Positions 12,001 through 23,239 of a DNA stretch of 64,000 bases are shown here, piece by piece. Both the position numbers and the translations under genes were made by a program. Position 1 is the stretch's first letter; the number at the start of each line of letters is the position of its first letter. The notes under the pieces were generated by a model that searched no databases, had not been told where the DNA came from, and worked only from the letters and a program-made list of their open reading frames with translations. Origin of the DNA: Owenia fusiformis (lineage: Eukaryota > Annelida > Polychaeta > Sabellida > Oweniidae); assembly GCA_903813345.2 (NCBI GenBank), contig CAIIXF020000004.1, positions 27,283,985 through 27,347,984 of the forward strand, read 5' to 3'.

Positions 12001-13093
12001 GTTATAGCAGGCATGCCTAGTGCAGCACATTGTTCTTTCAAGGATGCTGGTCCTCCCCAAGTAACTACCTGACCCCGTAATGTGTGATTGTTTGCATCAG
12101 AAGCTTTTCATATTAATGTAAAATTCCTGATTAACTCTCTTTAAGGGAACTTATTTTTAAGGCTCAAAAGATGGGGACGAGAATTTGAAGGTCTATGGAG
12201 GCTCTTGGAGACGATTTAGAAACACAAAATAACAAATAGAGTTTCAAGGTGTAATTTAATTAAGATAAATCATATATTTGCTTGAACAAAATAAATGGAA
12301 TGTGTGTGTGTATTAAGGTCAAGGAAGGAGTTAAGTGATGGCAAAATGAAATGAAGAACTTGAAGACTAAATGAAGACTGTCGCGGACTCTCACCATTTA
12401 GAATATGTGTTGCCAATCCGAGTTGCCAATGCCAAAGACAGTTCAAATTCCGTGCCTCTCTCTTTTATAGAGGAACCAATCATGAACGCATTGTTAATAA
12501 CGTCACACACTATTTTCAATCTAGAATCACCATTCTTGCCACATTATCGATATCATACATCGCCGTCGTATATATAATTACGATCATAGAGTTCATCTTT
12601 AAGTTATTATGCAGAAGATTCCACATTTAATGCTTTTAATCACATGTTAACATCGAAACGTACTGGTTGTCAAGTGAGACTATTTTCGAATGCAGTCCAA
12701 TATGGCGGATGACACCAGGAAATTTCTACGAATTCCCATGTTTCATGTCATAAATTCTTCAAACTACATATATTTTTACAAAATATTTCAGGTTTTGTCT
12801 CCTCAGATCATCACATGGAAATAACAACGTCTTATCCCGTCGGAAACTGAAAATATTGACAACGTTTTTGAAATATACAAAATAAAGCATAACACATAAG
12901 AACAGAGCAAAGTAAGCAAATCAAAATAACAATTCAGCAGTTCGAATGAAGGTGTAGCAACATATACAAACTTAAATTATAGAAACGAACTGCTGGAATG
13001 TTACATTAACAATAGGCGAAAATGACAGATTGAAGATTGTGAGGCACTTGTAACATTGCAAGATAAATGAGCTACAGAGTCCTTTCCTGTTTA
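12001..13093. other. Gypsy-associated repeat segments and AT-rich DNA
   Basis: The segment at about 12,000-12,080 (GCAGGCATGCC with AGTAACTACCTGACCCC) recurs at about 13,748-13,805. The segment at about 13,019-13,094 recurs at about 13,830-13,905. The two pairs suggest two partial copies of one repeat flanking the gypsy relic. The phrase CCAATATGGCGGATG near 12,700 resembles a YY1-type site. Confidence 0.5.
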
Positions 13094-13560
13094 ATTCTTC
13101 GAAAGCCGTCTGGCATTCCTGAGTCCAGTTGAAGCGACTATTCTCTTTTGTCAGATCTTGTAAAGTCCAGCTGTCTCCGCAAAGTCTGGAATATGTTTCT
13201 GATAACAGGACACACCCCCTAAAAACTGACTCCTTTTACAGAAGTTGGGGTAGCATTCTCCTTGAGTTTCTCTACTTTTCTGGGATCTAGTCCCACCCCA
13301 GCGGAGGGTGCAACATGTCCAAGGTATTCTACCCGTCTCTGGAACAAACAACACTTCCTTGGTTTCGTTTCAAGTGAGCTTCGCCCATTACCTGTTCTAG
13401 TCTGTTGACAGCCTCAGTATAGCTGGGAGCAAAGCTAATTACATATCTAAATAGACTAAGGTTCCATCCAAATGCAACCATTTCATCACCTGTTCCATCA
13501 ACCTACAAAATGTGGAAGGAGCATTAGAAAGGCTGAAGTGTATGTTTTCACCCAGAATCG
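13094..13560 (-). mobile_element. Ty3/gypsy reverse transcriptase relic
   Basis: Minus-strand fragments follow the order of a Ty3/gypsy RT: an APSTFCRLMEQV-type segment (about 13,480-13,535), the active-site YLDD box region (about 13,441-13,455), the primer-grip and SFLG-type region (about 13,151-13,354), and FNWTQECQTAFEEL, the start of the connection to RNase H (about 13,094-13,140). The frame shifts several times. The YLDD box is itself broken by a small deletion followed by a stop. No LTRs, integrase or gag were found. It is a dead internal fragment. Confidence 0.75.
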
Positions 13561-13973
13561 GTCAACAATGAACAGTATTTTTAGACAGACAGCGTATGTG
13601 GCATTCATGGCATGTTCTGAAAGATTTGGCACAATGTCCAACAAATTGTTTCCTACAAATCTAGACTGGGTGAACTCTTTGTATGCAATTGTACATTATT
13701 CAATAATTCTTATGTCACTTAACCATGTTTTCTAATTTCTAAGTAACAGCAGGCATGCCCATTGCAGGACATTGCTGATCCTCCTCCAGTAACTACCTGA
13801 CCCCATCTGAAAATGTTCATCAAAAGAATAGAAGATGACAGAGTTAAGATTGTGTGGCACTTGTCACATTGGTAGATAAATTAACTGCAAAGTCCTTTCC
13901 TGTTCGTCACTTGTCTCAACTTGACTTGACTTTTGCACAATAACATGTCCTTGGATAATCCTCATGTGTTGTC

Positions 13974-14031
13974 TCGGCTTTGCTATCTCGGCTTTGCTAT
14001 CTCGGCTTTGCTATCTCGGCTTTGCTATCTC
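13974..14031. repeat. 15 bp tandem repeat, about four units
   Basis: CTCGGCTTTGCTATC is repeated head to tail about four times, with a degenerate final unit. No function inferred. Confidence 0.9.
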
Positions 14032-14189
14032 AGCAATCCTATATTACCCTGTCATGTTGTGACATTCTTTCTTTGGGATATCTTTAGAAGGGGACGTCTA
14101 TTGAGTTGGTGAAATTCCTATGGAGAGTAGATGCCTTTGAAGTGATATTTTGAATTAAGAAGCAACTTTTAAAACAAACCTTTTGTTTT

Positions 14190-14433
14190 TTTGGCTTGTG
14201 ACGGCCAGTGGCCCCTCCAGATTTGGCCATTGACTTTACAGTTGTCGAACCCTTGACCAGCACCATCTCACCAGGCTTGGAAGTATGAGTATGTGGATGC
14301 CCACTAGAGAAGCTATCACCAGTCTGTATAACCATGGCACCACAATTACCTCCAAGTTTACACGTCCAAGTAGTAGGTTTAGAGTTTGACTTTTTTGTGT
14401 ATTATATGATGATCGAAATGAAAAGTTTACCAC
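14190..14433 (-). pseudogene. FLYWCH-like zinc-finger domain split by a frameshift
   Basis: One minus-strand frame gives VVNFSFRSSYNTQKSQT. The adjacent frame continues TTWTCKLGGNCGAMVIQT and then HPHTHTSKPGE. Joined, these follow the FLYWCH pattern: an aromatic start, WxC, a second Cys with GA, then a His-x-His end. FLYWCH domains are common in Mutator-like transposons and some host factors. The break lies near 14,385-14,395. A basic tail follows (TGRHKPKKQK). No transposase was seen nearby. The domain call is by pattern only. Confidence 0.45.
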
Positions 14434-14439
14434 CAGATA

Positions 14440-15474
14440 ATCCTCATTAATCTTTCAATTCTTTTCTTTCTTGTCGTGTATCACATCTTTAAGCATCATG
14501 ACATTAAGCATCTGAATGTCTATAACACAAATTAAGTCTGATTGTATTAAATACTGGTTACTGTCTTTTTTGGTGAGCAAAGGTAGACAAAGATATCCCT
14601 CCTTATGGAGCTGACACATTTAGCCATGTGAGCTGAACAGGACCCAACCATGTGGGAATTTAGGATGCACGAGGTGACAACTGGTGTAGCACATGGTGGA
14701 ACTTTTTTCTGAGCTCAAACACCTACATGAAACTGCTCATTTATTGTGGATTTAATTAATAAAAGGCTACAAAATATCACCATCTATTTGCACACCATTG
14801 TAACCATTTGTTAGATGCCTACCTCAAATCGGAGTTTGTCATTCCACCATGCAAACTAAATTTGTCTATTGGAACTTATTGACTCTTGCAAAAAGCATCC
14901 CTCCTCTGAGATTGACATAGTTTTCACTGACATAACTTAATATAATACCATTTACTGAGATTCCATTAGTCCAATATCTCTGCATGTGTTTTTCACCGAG
15001 TTTTCTCTGTTTAATGCAATCGTTCAACATCTTGTTGCACAGATCTTTAAATATTTCTTCGTATACATGGTTGTTACTATCTTTAAAATTCATGTATTTT
15101 TAAGTTCCAGCTTACTTAACACTTCTCTTAAATGGAGAGGAATATTGTGTCTGATTTTGTGGTCCATTCACCGGCACACTTATTGTATTCCATGCCACTT
15201 GCCATGACACACGCATACAACGATCTTCAATCAATGTAAGATTACAACTAAAAATATATATGGATTGTAATTTCGTGTAGTACTGCAATATCAATTATAT
15301 AAAGGGACATGTTACTAGTCGGTACACTCCGGACAAGGCCGTAATAACCAAATAAATATTTTAAGAGAGGAAAATTTCAGACAATTTTACAAAAAATTAG
15401 TGATTTGGAGCTGGCATTTAATCTTTGATTTTTAGTGTTATACATACTAGTATTAACATAAACACCATAAGAAA
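14440..15474. other. No gene recognised
   Basis: Short frames on both strands without splice support; nothing identifiable. Confidence 0.4.
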
Positions 15475-15550
15475 TATTTAGGATCATATTCAATATAAAG
15501 GACATGTATGGAAATTTTTTAATTCATAATCATATGGAAACATCTCAAGC
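15475..15550 (-). pseudogene. Short fragment matching the Merlin-like relics
   Basis: The phrases AATATTTAGGATCATATT and TAATTCATAATCATATG(G/T)AAA recur here and at about 5213-5260. A related version is at about 37,555-37,620. This is a third, very short copy of the same element. Confidence 0.55.
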
Positions 15551-15964
15551 ATCGAGCATTTCAAGTACAATGGAATGGTATTAAATAGTGAAAACGTGCA
15601 ACTATCATAAATAATTGGCTGATAAGAGTCGCAATAGTTGCTTTGATTAAAGTAATATTGAACACTATGCCCTGAATTAATCGGCGCATAAAATCTGGAT
15701 GGGGGGATTAGTCAGCCTTAATTCATATGTGAATTATCTCCTTTAATCTATTATATTTCTTGAATTTCACAGAAAATATTATTTAATTATAATCATTTAT
15801 TTACATTTATTTACTAGAACCCTCCCCCCGATATCCATTAAGTTTTCCTTACATTTTTGTCAAGTTTTTGTTTCTCTTCAACAGACAAGTGTTGCCTAAA
15901 TTGTGTAAATCTGAAATCTGACACAATATTTCAAATTTCCCGCAAAGCTCAATACAAAAAGTCA
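15551..15964. other. No gene recognised
   Basis: AT-rich DNA preceding the GC-rich promoter-like cluster. Confidence 0.4.
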
Positions 15965-15971
15965 AAGGTTT

Positions 15972-16115
15972 CTGCCTTGCACATGCGCGCATATAAAATT
16001 TGTCTCATGATGCTGCCTCGCGCATGCGTGTATATTTAATAAAAGCTAATTTCCTGCCTTGCACACACGTGCATATATAACAATCTTAAATTTCTGCCGG
16101 GCGCATGCGTGAATC
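15972..16115 (+). promoter_or_regulatory. Four 41 bp units with NRF1-like palindromic cores
   Basis: CTGCC starts units at 15,972, 16,013, 16,054 and 16,094, giving 41, 41 and 40 bp spacing. Each carries a core related to the NRF1 site GCGCATGCGC: CACATGCGCGC, CGCGCATGCGTG, CACACACGTGC and GGCGCATGCGTG. Most are followed by ATATA or TATATTT. The cluster lies about 120 bases before an ATG with a good downstream donor. NRF1 sites are typical of animal promoters, so a promoter role is a reasonable inference but is not shown. Confidence 0.5.
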
Positions 16116-16233
16116 AATCTTTTTAATAAACTGTTGCTTTGTGCAACCCCAATATGGCATCCCCCGTGCGAACATGTAAATATTTGTAATTTTATGGAAT
16201 ACGCAGGAATTTAAGCATATATAAACAAGAACA

Positions 16234-16396
16234 ATGGCTGAAACAGTACAGATAGATAAAGAATTTAACACGGAATTGACCGGCATTGAAAATTATAGTG
16301 AAGAGTTTGAAGCGATGATAAAACAGACTTTGAATTACAAAATTAACCTTAAAATTAGCGAGATGAAATTAATTAGTTCAGTTCCAAAGAAATGAG
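16234..16396 (+). CDS. Candidate first exon, 53-codon open frame
   Basis: The ATG at 16,234 follows ACAAGAACA and opens a 53-codon frame starting MAETVQIDKEFNTELTG. It is acidic at first and lysine-rich later, with coding-like composition. It ends at TGA (16,393-16,395), directly at a strong donor (TGAG/GTAAGTG). Either the product is this short peptide, or the true protein uses another frame and the TGA lies in 5' untranslated sequence. The NRF1-like cluster just upstream supports a transcription start here. No downstream exon could be joined with confidence; the next kilobases are satellite. Confidence 0.4.
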
Positions 16397-17261
16397 GTAA
16401 GTGATGAGAGGAAGTGTAGCGCAGGGAAGAGAATATCCATTAAATGGTCCCCACAAATACTACAATACTATGGATGCTGTTGCAAGTGAATGTCTTTATG
16501 AGATGAATACAATTTAACAAATACTTTGAAATAGAATGTTGATCATCAATGTTATATGTACTAGAAGAATACAGTATTATAATAATAATTAAAATCAAAA
16601 TGCAATGTGTAGAGTGTGTAGAGCTCTCAAAATTATCTTACAATAATTGTTCTTTCTTGAGAGAAAGTTCATTTGTGTCCTTTTAAATTGAATATTTGCA
16701 GACTAGTTCATCACACAACATGGTATCAGAGAACATCTCATGCTGCCACATATGTCACTTGCGACCCAGACCACATCTCATGTTTCCACATACGTCGCAT
16801 GCGACCCAGACCACAAAATATATTTGAACAGGTATCCACCCCTTAGATACGCCTACTGGTAAGGGACATATTGCTATGTAAAGAGGCTAAGATTATTTGT
16901 TTACTTTTGCCCTAAAGGCTCTTGTACATGTATGATTAAAGCACTAGTGTGCGGTATTGTCTATTTCATTACAAATGTCACAAAAAACTCTTGTTCTTCC
17001 CATCATTGAAATGATCTTTCTTTCAATTTCTGAGAAGGTTTGGTTTGGTCTCTACACTGTCGTTCAACTGATTTCATGGAAAAATTGGTGGTCAAAAATG
17101 ATGTGAATTTCCTTAGGTAAATATTTCAGATGGAAATTTACAATTTTATTCTTGTATAGATATTTTTGCAAATTGTAGACCTGAGGTCTGACAAATTATT
17201 TGTGAACAGTGAATGAAAGACATGAAGTAAATTATAATACAATCAAATTAGGTTATTTTCT
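16397..17261. other. Intron-like stretch, no gene
   Basis: Holds a short duplicated phrase (CACATCTCATG and ACGTCGCATGCGACCCAGACC) at about 16,735-16,815. Otherwise featureless. Confidence 0.4.
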
Positions 17262-19427
17262 ATTCAGTTAACTTCTATTTGAGCCACCTTGATTTGCTAT
17301 TGCTAAAGAATAAGAGGATTTTTTGGCCTACATATGAGGCTGCCGAATTAGTAGTTTGAGAGAACAGTAAATACTTCCCTAGAATAACATTTTGTTTCCT
17401 TAAAATTGAAATATGTCTGTCTCTTTTTTAATTTGTGGCTTACTAGTAGCTAAATAGGTTGGGATTTTGAAGGTAAGACAAAGATTTAACATCTATTTGA
17501 GCCATCTTGATTTGCTATTGCGAAAGGATAAGAGGATTTTTGGCCTACAGATGAGGCTGCCAAATTAGTAGTTTGAGAGAACAATATACACTTCCCAAGA
17601 ATAATACTTTGTTTCCTTAAATCTGAAATATGTCTGTCTCTTTTTTAATTTGTGGCTTACTAGTAGCTGAATAGGTTGGGATTTTGAAGTTAAGTCAAAG
17701 ATTTAACATCTATTTGAGCCATCTTGATTTGCTATTGCTAAAGGATAAGAGGATTTTTGGCCTATAGATGAGGCTGCCGAATTAGTAGTTTGAGAAAACA
17801 ATATACACTTCCCAAGAATATTACTTTGTTTCCTTAAATCTGAAATATGTCTGTCTCTTTTTAATTTGTGGCTTACTAGTAGCTAAATAGGTTGGGATTT
17901 TGAAGGTAAGACAAAGATTTAACATCTATTTGAGCCATCTTGATTTGCTATTGCGAAAGGATAAGAGGATTTTTGGCCTACAGATGAGGCTGCCAAATTA
18001 GTAGTTTGAGAGAACAATATACACTTCCCAAGTATAACATTTTGTTTCCTTAAATCTGAAATCTGTCTAGTCTCTTTTTTTAATTTGTGGCTTACTAGTA
18101 GCTGAATAGGTTGGGATTTTGAAGGTAAGACAAAGATTTAACATTTATTTTGAGCCATCTTGATTTGCTATTGCGAAAGGATAAGAGGATGTTTTGCCTA
18201 CAGATGAGGCTGCCGAATTAGTAGTTTGAGAGAACAGTATACACTTCCCAAGAATAATACTTTGTTTCCTTAAATCTGAAATATGTCTGTCTCTTTTTTA
18301 ATTTGTGGCTTACTAGTAGCTGAATAGGTTGGGATTTTGAAGGCAAGACAAAGATTTAACATCTATTTGAGCCATCTTGATTTGCTATTGCAAAAGGATA
18401 AGAGGATGTTTGGCCTACAGATGAGGCTGCCAAATTAGTAGTTTGAGAGAACAATATACACTTCCCAAGAATAATACTTTGTTTCCTTAAATCTGAAATA
18501 TGTCTGTCTCTTTTTTAATTTGTGGCTTACTAGTAGCTGAATAGGTTGGGATTTTGAATGTAAGTCAAAGATTTAACATCTATTTGAGCCTTCTTGATTT
18601 GCTATTGCTAATGGATAAGAGGATGTTTGGCCTACAGATGAGGCTGCCGAATTAGTAGTTTGAGAGAACAATATACACTTCCTAAGAATAACATTTTGTT
18701 TCCTTAAATCTGAAATCTGTCTGTCTCTTTTTTTTAATTTATGGCATACTAGTAGCTAAATAGGTTGGGATTTTGAAGTTAAGTCAAAGATTTAACATCT
18801 ATTTGAGCCATCTTGATTTGCTATTGCTAAAGGATAAGAGGATTTTTGGCCTACAGATGAGGCTGCCAAATTAGTAGTTTGAGAGAACAATATACACTTC
18901 CCAAGAATAATACTTTGTTTCCTTAAATCTGAAATATGTCTGTCTCTTTTTTATTTAATTTGTGGCTTACAAGTAGCTGAATAGGTTGGGATTTTGAAGG
19001 TAAGTCAAAGATTTAACATCTTTTTGAGCCTTCTTGATTTGTTATTGCTAATGGATAAGAGGATGTTTGGCCTACAGATGAGGCTGCCGAATTAGTGGTT
19101 TGAGAGAACAATATACACTTCCCAAGAATAATACTTTGTTTCCTTAAATCTGAAATATGTCTGTCTTTTTTAATTTGTGGCTTACTAGTAGCTGAATCGG
19201 TTGGGATTTTGAAGGCAAGTCAAAGATTTAACATCTATTTGAGCCTTCTTGATTTGCTATTGCTAATGGATAAGAGGATGTTTGGCCTACAGATGAGGCT
19301 GCCGAATTAGTAGTTTGAGAGAACAATATACACTTCCCAAGAATAACATTTTGTTTCCTGAAATCTGTCTCTCTTTTTTTCAATTTGTGGCTTACTAGTA
19401 GCTGAATAGGTTGGGATTTTGTAGGTT
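17262..19427. repeat. Satellite array, ~218 bp unit, about ten copies
   Basis: The phrase AGATTTAACATCTATTTGAG starts at 17,482, 17,699, 17,915, 18,134, 18,352, 18,569, 18,788, 19,009 and 19,224. A first partial unit starts near 17,262. Spacing is 215-221 bp, with a mean near 218. Units differ by scattered substitutions and by small indels in a T run. Variants such as GCGAAAGG against GCTAAAGG alternate, which hints at a two-unit higher-order pattern. The array ends abruptly at TTTTGTAGG. No open frame persists through it. Confidence 0.95.
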
Positions 19428-19580
19428 GGTTGAGAGGTGTTCTTGATTATGTTTTTTGTCATATGGATGAGTCAAAACTTGTGAAATTGGAAATTTTTTA
19501 TATGATAGTTCAGTTGTTTCATGAAAATTTGGGAAGAGATACATTGAAACTTAATGAAATTGTAATAAATGTTTGTAATG
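19428..19580 (+). CDS. Possible exon after the satellite
   Basis: After an acceptor-like GATTTTGTAG, an open frame reads RGVLDYVFCHMDESKLVKLE and continues with coding-like residues for about 50 codons. No family recognised and no partner exon found; it could be chance. Confidence 0.2.
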
Positions 19581-19659
19581 TATTTCCTTTAGTTTACTTA
19601 ATTCAAATTAATTTTTTTCCACATATCTATGTTCATGAAGAGTTTTTCTTTCCTTAACT

Positions 19660-20092
19660 AAGGTCATCTCACATAGGTTCATCATACAATGAACCCTTTT
19701 GGCCTGTTTAGGAAATCTAGAAGTCTTTTTACTCATTCAGCCCATTTAAGATACCTACTTTAGCAAACAATGCTCCTTCAGTTATTAGCTAATCACCACC
19801 ATACACAAATTTCTCTTGTATCCCAGGTTTAATTTCAGCTTGTAATTAAGAATAAGCATGTACCAGAAAATTTCAACCATTTTATTAGGATAGTTTTCAT
19901 TTTAATCCAAAAGTTTCAAAAGAGAGTAGTATATTTTTCTGTTGGCTTCTATAATATGAGGATGCTTAAAATTCTGTGACAAACATGTCATATACAAAGA
20001 CAAACATAAACCAAGACAAACATAGACAACGTTAATCTCCCTACAACAATGTTCTTAATAATTATGACATTGTTTACTACCAAATTACATCA
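19660..20092. other. No gene recognised
   Basis: AT-rich, with a short repeat of AAGACAAACAT near 19,998-20,020. Confidence 0.4.
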
Positions 20093-20328
20093 TCAATGTC
20101 TGGAACACAGTCTGGAATCAACCTGCTGATGCCAACATCTGTGGCATTCATCATTATTGTTGTCACCACTGTCATCAACATCAGGGATGTAGCTGAGATC
20201 ATCTAGATCATCAGGGATGTAGCTGAGATCATCTAGATCATCAGGGATTTAGTTGAGATCATCTAGATCATCAGGGACGTAGTCTGGATCTTTATAGTAA
20301 TCATCTGATTGATCATCTTCCACTTGAG
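20093..20328 (-). CDS. Acidic-repeat terminal exon with an in-frame stop
   Basis: A strong acceptor (CTTTTTTCTTCAG) precedes base 20,328. The frame then reads VEDDQSDDYYKDPDYVPDD, followed by tandem 10-residue acidic units of the type DDLDDLSYIP. These are encoded by 30-33 bp DNA repeats at about 20,190-20,285. One unit has TAC changed to TAA (20,249-20,251), which would end translation early. Without it the frame would run to TGA at about 20,093. The product is a strongly acidic C-terminal tail of unknown function. The first part of this exon is duplicated upstream at about 20.65-20.72 kb. Confidence 0.45.
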
Positions 20329-21035
20329 CTGAAGAAAAAAGAAAAATCAAAGGAAGTAGTGCACTCTCTGTGCAAACAAAAGTTAGGATAAATATAAATG
20401 TTTCTATTTTTACATAAACTGTTTCAATATGGTCATTTGATTACTTATTTTTTAAATTCAAAGTAGTCACAAACATTTCTGTTTTGACTGTAAAGACTTT
20501 TTATTCTAATTTTTTATAATACAATAAACTAACCTCAATTATTTTAGAGAAACCAAGATCTTGTGTAGCAATAAACAGTTATTAAGTGTCCCAATCATGT
20601 CTAGTTCTCCTTTCATTTCACAATGATAAGTTAGGTGATCTTGGTAATCTAGATCATCAGGGACGTAGCCTGGATCTTTATGTAATTATCTGATTCATCA
20701 TCTTCTACTTGAGCTGAAGAAAAAAGAAAAATCAAAGGAAGTAGTGTACTCTCTGTGCAAACAAAAGTTAGGATAAATATAAATGTTTCTATTTTTACAT
20801 AAACTGTTTCAATATGGTCATTTGATTACTTATTTTTTAAATTCAAAGTAGTCACAAACTTTTCTGTTTTGACTGTAGTGACTTTTTATTCTAATTTTTT
20901 TATAATACAATAAACTAACCTCAATTATTTTAGAGAAACCAAGATCTAGTGTAGCAATAAACAGTTATTAAGTGTCCCAATCATGTCTAGTTCTCCTTTT
21001 ATTTCACAATGATAAGTTAGGTGATCTTGGTAATA
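20259..21035. repeat. Tandem direct duplication, ~387 bp unit
   Basis: The block at about 20,259-20,646 is repeated at about 20,647-21,035 with few differences. Both begin ATCTAGATCATCAGGGACGTAG and end AGTTAGGTGATCTTGGTAAT. Each contains the acidic-exon start, its acceptor and the upstream intron. In the upstream copy a one-base deletion in the TACTATAAAG phrase shifts the acidic frame. This duplicates an exon, but the second copy is broken. Confidence 0.85.
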
Positions 21036-21039
21036 ACAA

Positions 21040-21985
21040 TAGCAACTGGGAGATATAGTTATTAAAAGAAAGGTAAAATAACTAATGTCATGGTAATTAT
21101 AGCCATGGGGCTAGATGCAATGATAACTTTATTTTTGGTGGACCAGAAATTATCATCTGAAATCAAAAAACTATCTAATTTTGGTTCAGCTCATGATATA
21201 TTTTCTTTGCCAATTTTGTTCTTGATACCATCTTCTACCATTTTTCTTTTTGTCAAGGAATTATGAGTGATTGCAAAAAAATTAATTGTATTTTTGATGA
21301 ATTGTCGCCATTATGAATTTGATGTTAGTAGAAGTGATCAAACTTTATTATTAAATATTCAATTGTCATCAATCCACAAGATTGTCTGAAATCGAAAGAC
21401 CGTATCTTGGTCCAAGGGTGGACACTTTTCCCATGACAACCTTGTTCTTATCATTAGATTTTCCGCTTATTTAGGTATTTCCCAACTTCCTGGTAGTGAA
21501 GGTCTCTTCATGCTGCTGCAGATGTGCTATGGATACTCTGGACTTCCACTTTTAGGTGTAAGGGTAAACACTGGAAGGAAAATTAAATGACATATTGCAA
21601 GATTTAAGATACTCTATCATTTATATTCATTAAATTTATTAATTTTTGACCAAAATTCAAACCAGGACAAAAATGATTAGTTAGGTATATACCTTAAATG
21701 TGTGTGGCACTTGTTTTCTCAAATTCATTCTTGGCATTTCATCCTTGGCATTTCATCCTTGGCATTTCATCCTTTTCATTATCTTCTCTGTCATCTTCTC
21801 TAAACTGGAAACAGTAATAATGGTTTATTTCACAGTTTTATGAATGTTTAAGTTTAAAACGTATTTAAATACACAATTATGGTAAACTTTTGATTGATAT
21901 GCTTTGAAATATATTTTATAATTCAACAATTAAATTGAGTTACCAGTAATTGGTCTTTCAAGTGGTTTTGAAATATTTAACTTAC
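21040..21985. other. Intron-like stretch
   Basis: A possible small minus-strand exon lies at about 21,490-21,575 (acceptor CTTCCAG), with a stop after about 14 codons. A local triplication of TTGGCATTTCATCC lies at about 21,732-21,772. Nothing else seen. Confidence 0.35.
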
Positions 21986-22176
21986 TTTTCCCATTTTCTC
22001 AATATGCCTGACTCAGCATTTAGCAATTTGGTTGTAACCTTCCAGAACTCATCTTGTTTTGATTTGTTCAGAAGCATTCTGAAATTCCCCTTAACCAGAT
22101 CACAATTGTCTCTCACTCTTGAGGCAATGATTTCCTTTTCAAAAGTTGTAAAGTTTCTAAAGGCTTCTAATTCTTT
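21986..22176 (-). CDS. Unrecognised exon with strong donor
   Basis: About 63 open codons read ELEAFRNFTTFEKEIIASRV, later KSKQDEFWKVTTKLLNAE, ending RKWE at a good donor (GAAAA/GTAAGTTAA). The helical, charged composition looks coding. The upstream boundary is uncertain because the best acceptor would put a TGA first. No family recognised. It may belong with the acidic exons further down the minus strand. Confidence 0.4.
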
Positions 22177-22189
22177 TCACTGATATCTT

Positions 22190-23239
22190 CCAGCTGTATG
22201 TCTTTTTTGATCATTTCTATATTCATTTAGTTCTTGTATGCCAGTTTTGGTATCTGTAGTTTCTAAATCAGAAATATATTGACAATGAATTGTGTTTTAT
22301 AGAAATCCTCCACACTGATAAGCATTTCTAATTTCAAATTTCATTTATCAGGGCCTTTTTACATGTTAGATTCACATCCCATTGCCTTTTAAATATGACC
22401 ATGTTCTTTTAATTTGTTCAATATGTTCTAACTGTTCAGATGACAAGCCTTAGTATTGTTAGTACTTGTTATTTTGGACTTATGTTTGATTTATTCAGCA
22501 TTGATCATATAATCAATGCATGCTTGAAGCTTTGCTATATCAGTAGGAGTGGCTTGAATATATTGGTTGCAAGGTAAATAATGTAGGATCGTTTTGACAT
22601 TACATTGAAATGATGATGTTTTGATTTTGGTAATGTTTTATGTGTTCTCAAATGACAGGCCTCTGTCTTGTGGGTGTTTTTATTTTGAACATATGTTTGA
22701 TTGAATCAGCATTGATCATATAATCAATGCATGCTGTAGTATATCAGCTGGAGTGGCTTGAATATATTGGTTGTGATGTAAGTTAAGATCTCTTCTGACA
22801 TTGCATTGCAGTGACGTTTTTGCAACAAAGGTAATAACCAGTGAAGCCTGTTGTTGTGAGGTGAACTGCTCCGCCCTCCCCCTTCTAACATTGAACAAAA
22901 AAATATTAACTCTGGTTAAGAAGAAAAATCATCAACAACTAAATGAACTTCAGACACCCTTTTGAAATAAGGGTTTATTAAGCTAAGATCCTTAAAATAC
23001 TTTATTATTTTTGGAAATTTTAGATATATCAGAAACATGCCTTGAAGAATTATCAAATCTGGAAAAAGTGATGGAGGGAAAATATCAAAGAAAAAGCAAG
23101 ACTGGTATTTTGATTGAAAACAGTTGGGTGCTTGGGATTTAGAATTGGAGTTAGATCATTATTGCAAATAGTCATAGGATGGGAGATGAGGGCTGCTGCT
23201 TCAGAAATGGGTGTCTTGGTTAATTTTGACCATTCTGCC
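22190..23239. other. Non-coding, with a diverged direct repeat
   Basis: Two related segments lie at about 22,495-22,570 and 22,690-22,770. Both have ATTGATCATATAATCAATGCATGC and GGAGTGGCTTGAATATATTGGTTG. This is an old duplication of about 190 bp. No gene seen. Confidence 0.5.

Noticed and set aside
17262-19427. A CRISPR-like array.
   Set aside because: Units are ~218 bp, contiguous and diverged with no spacers; it is a eukaryotic satellite.
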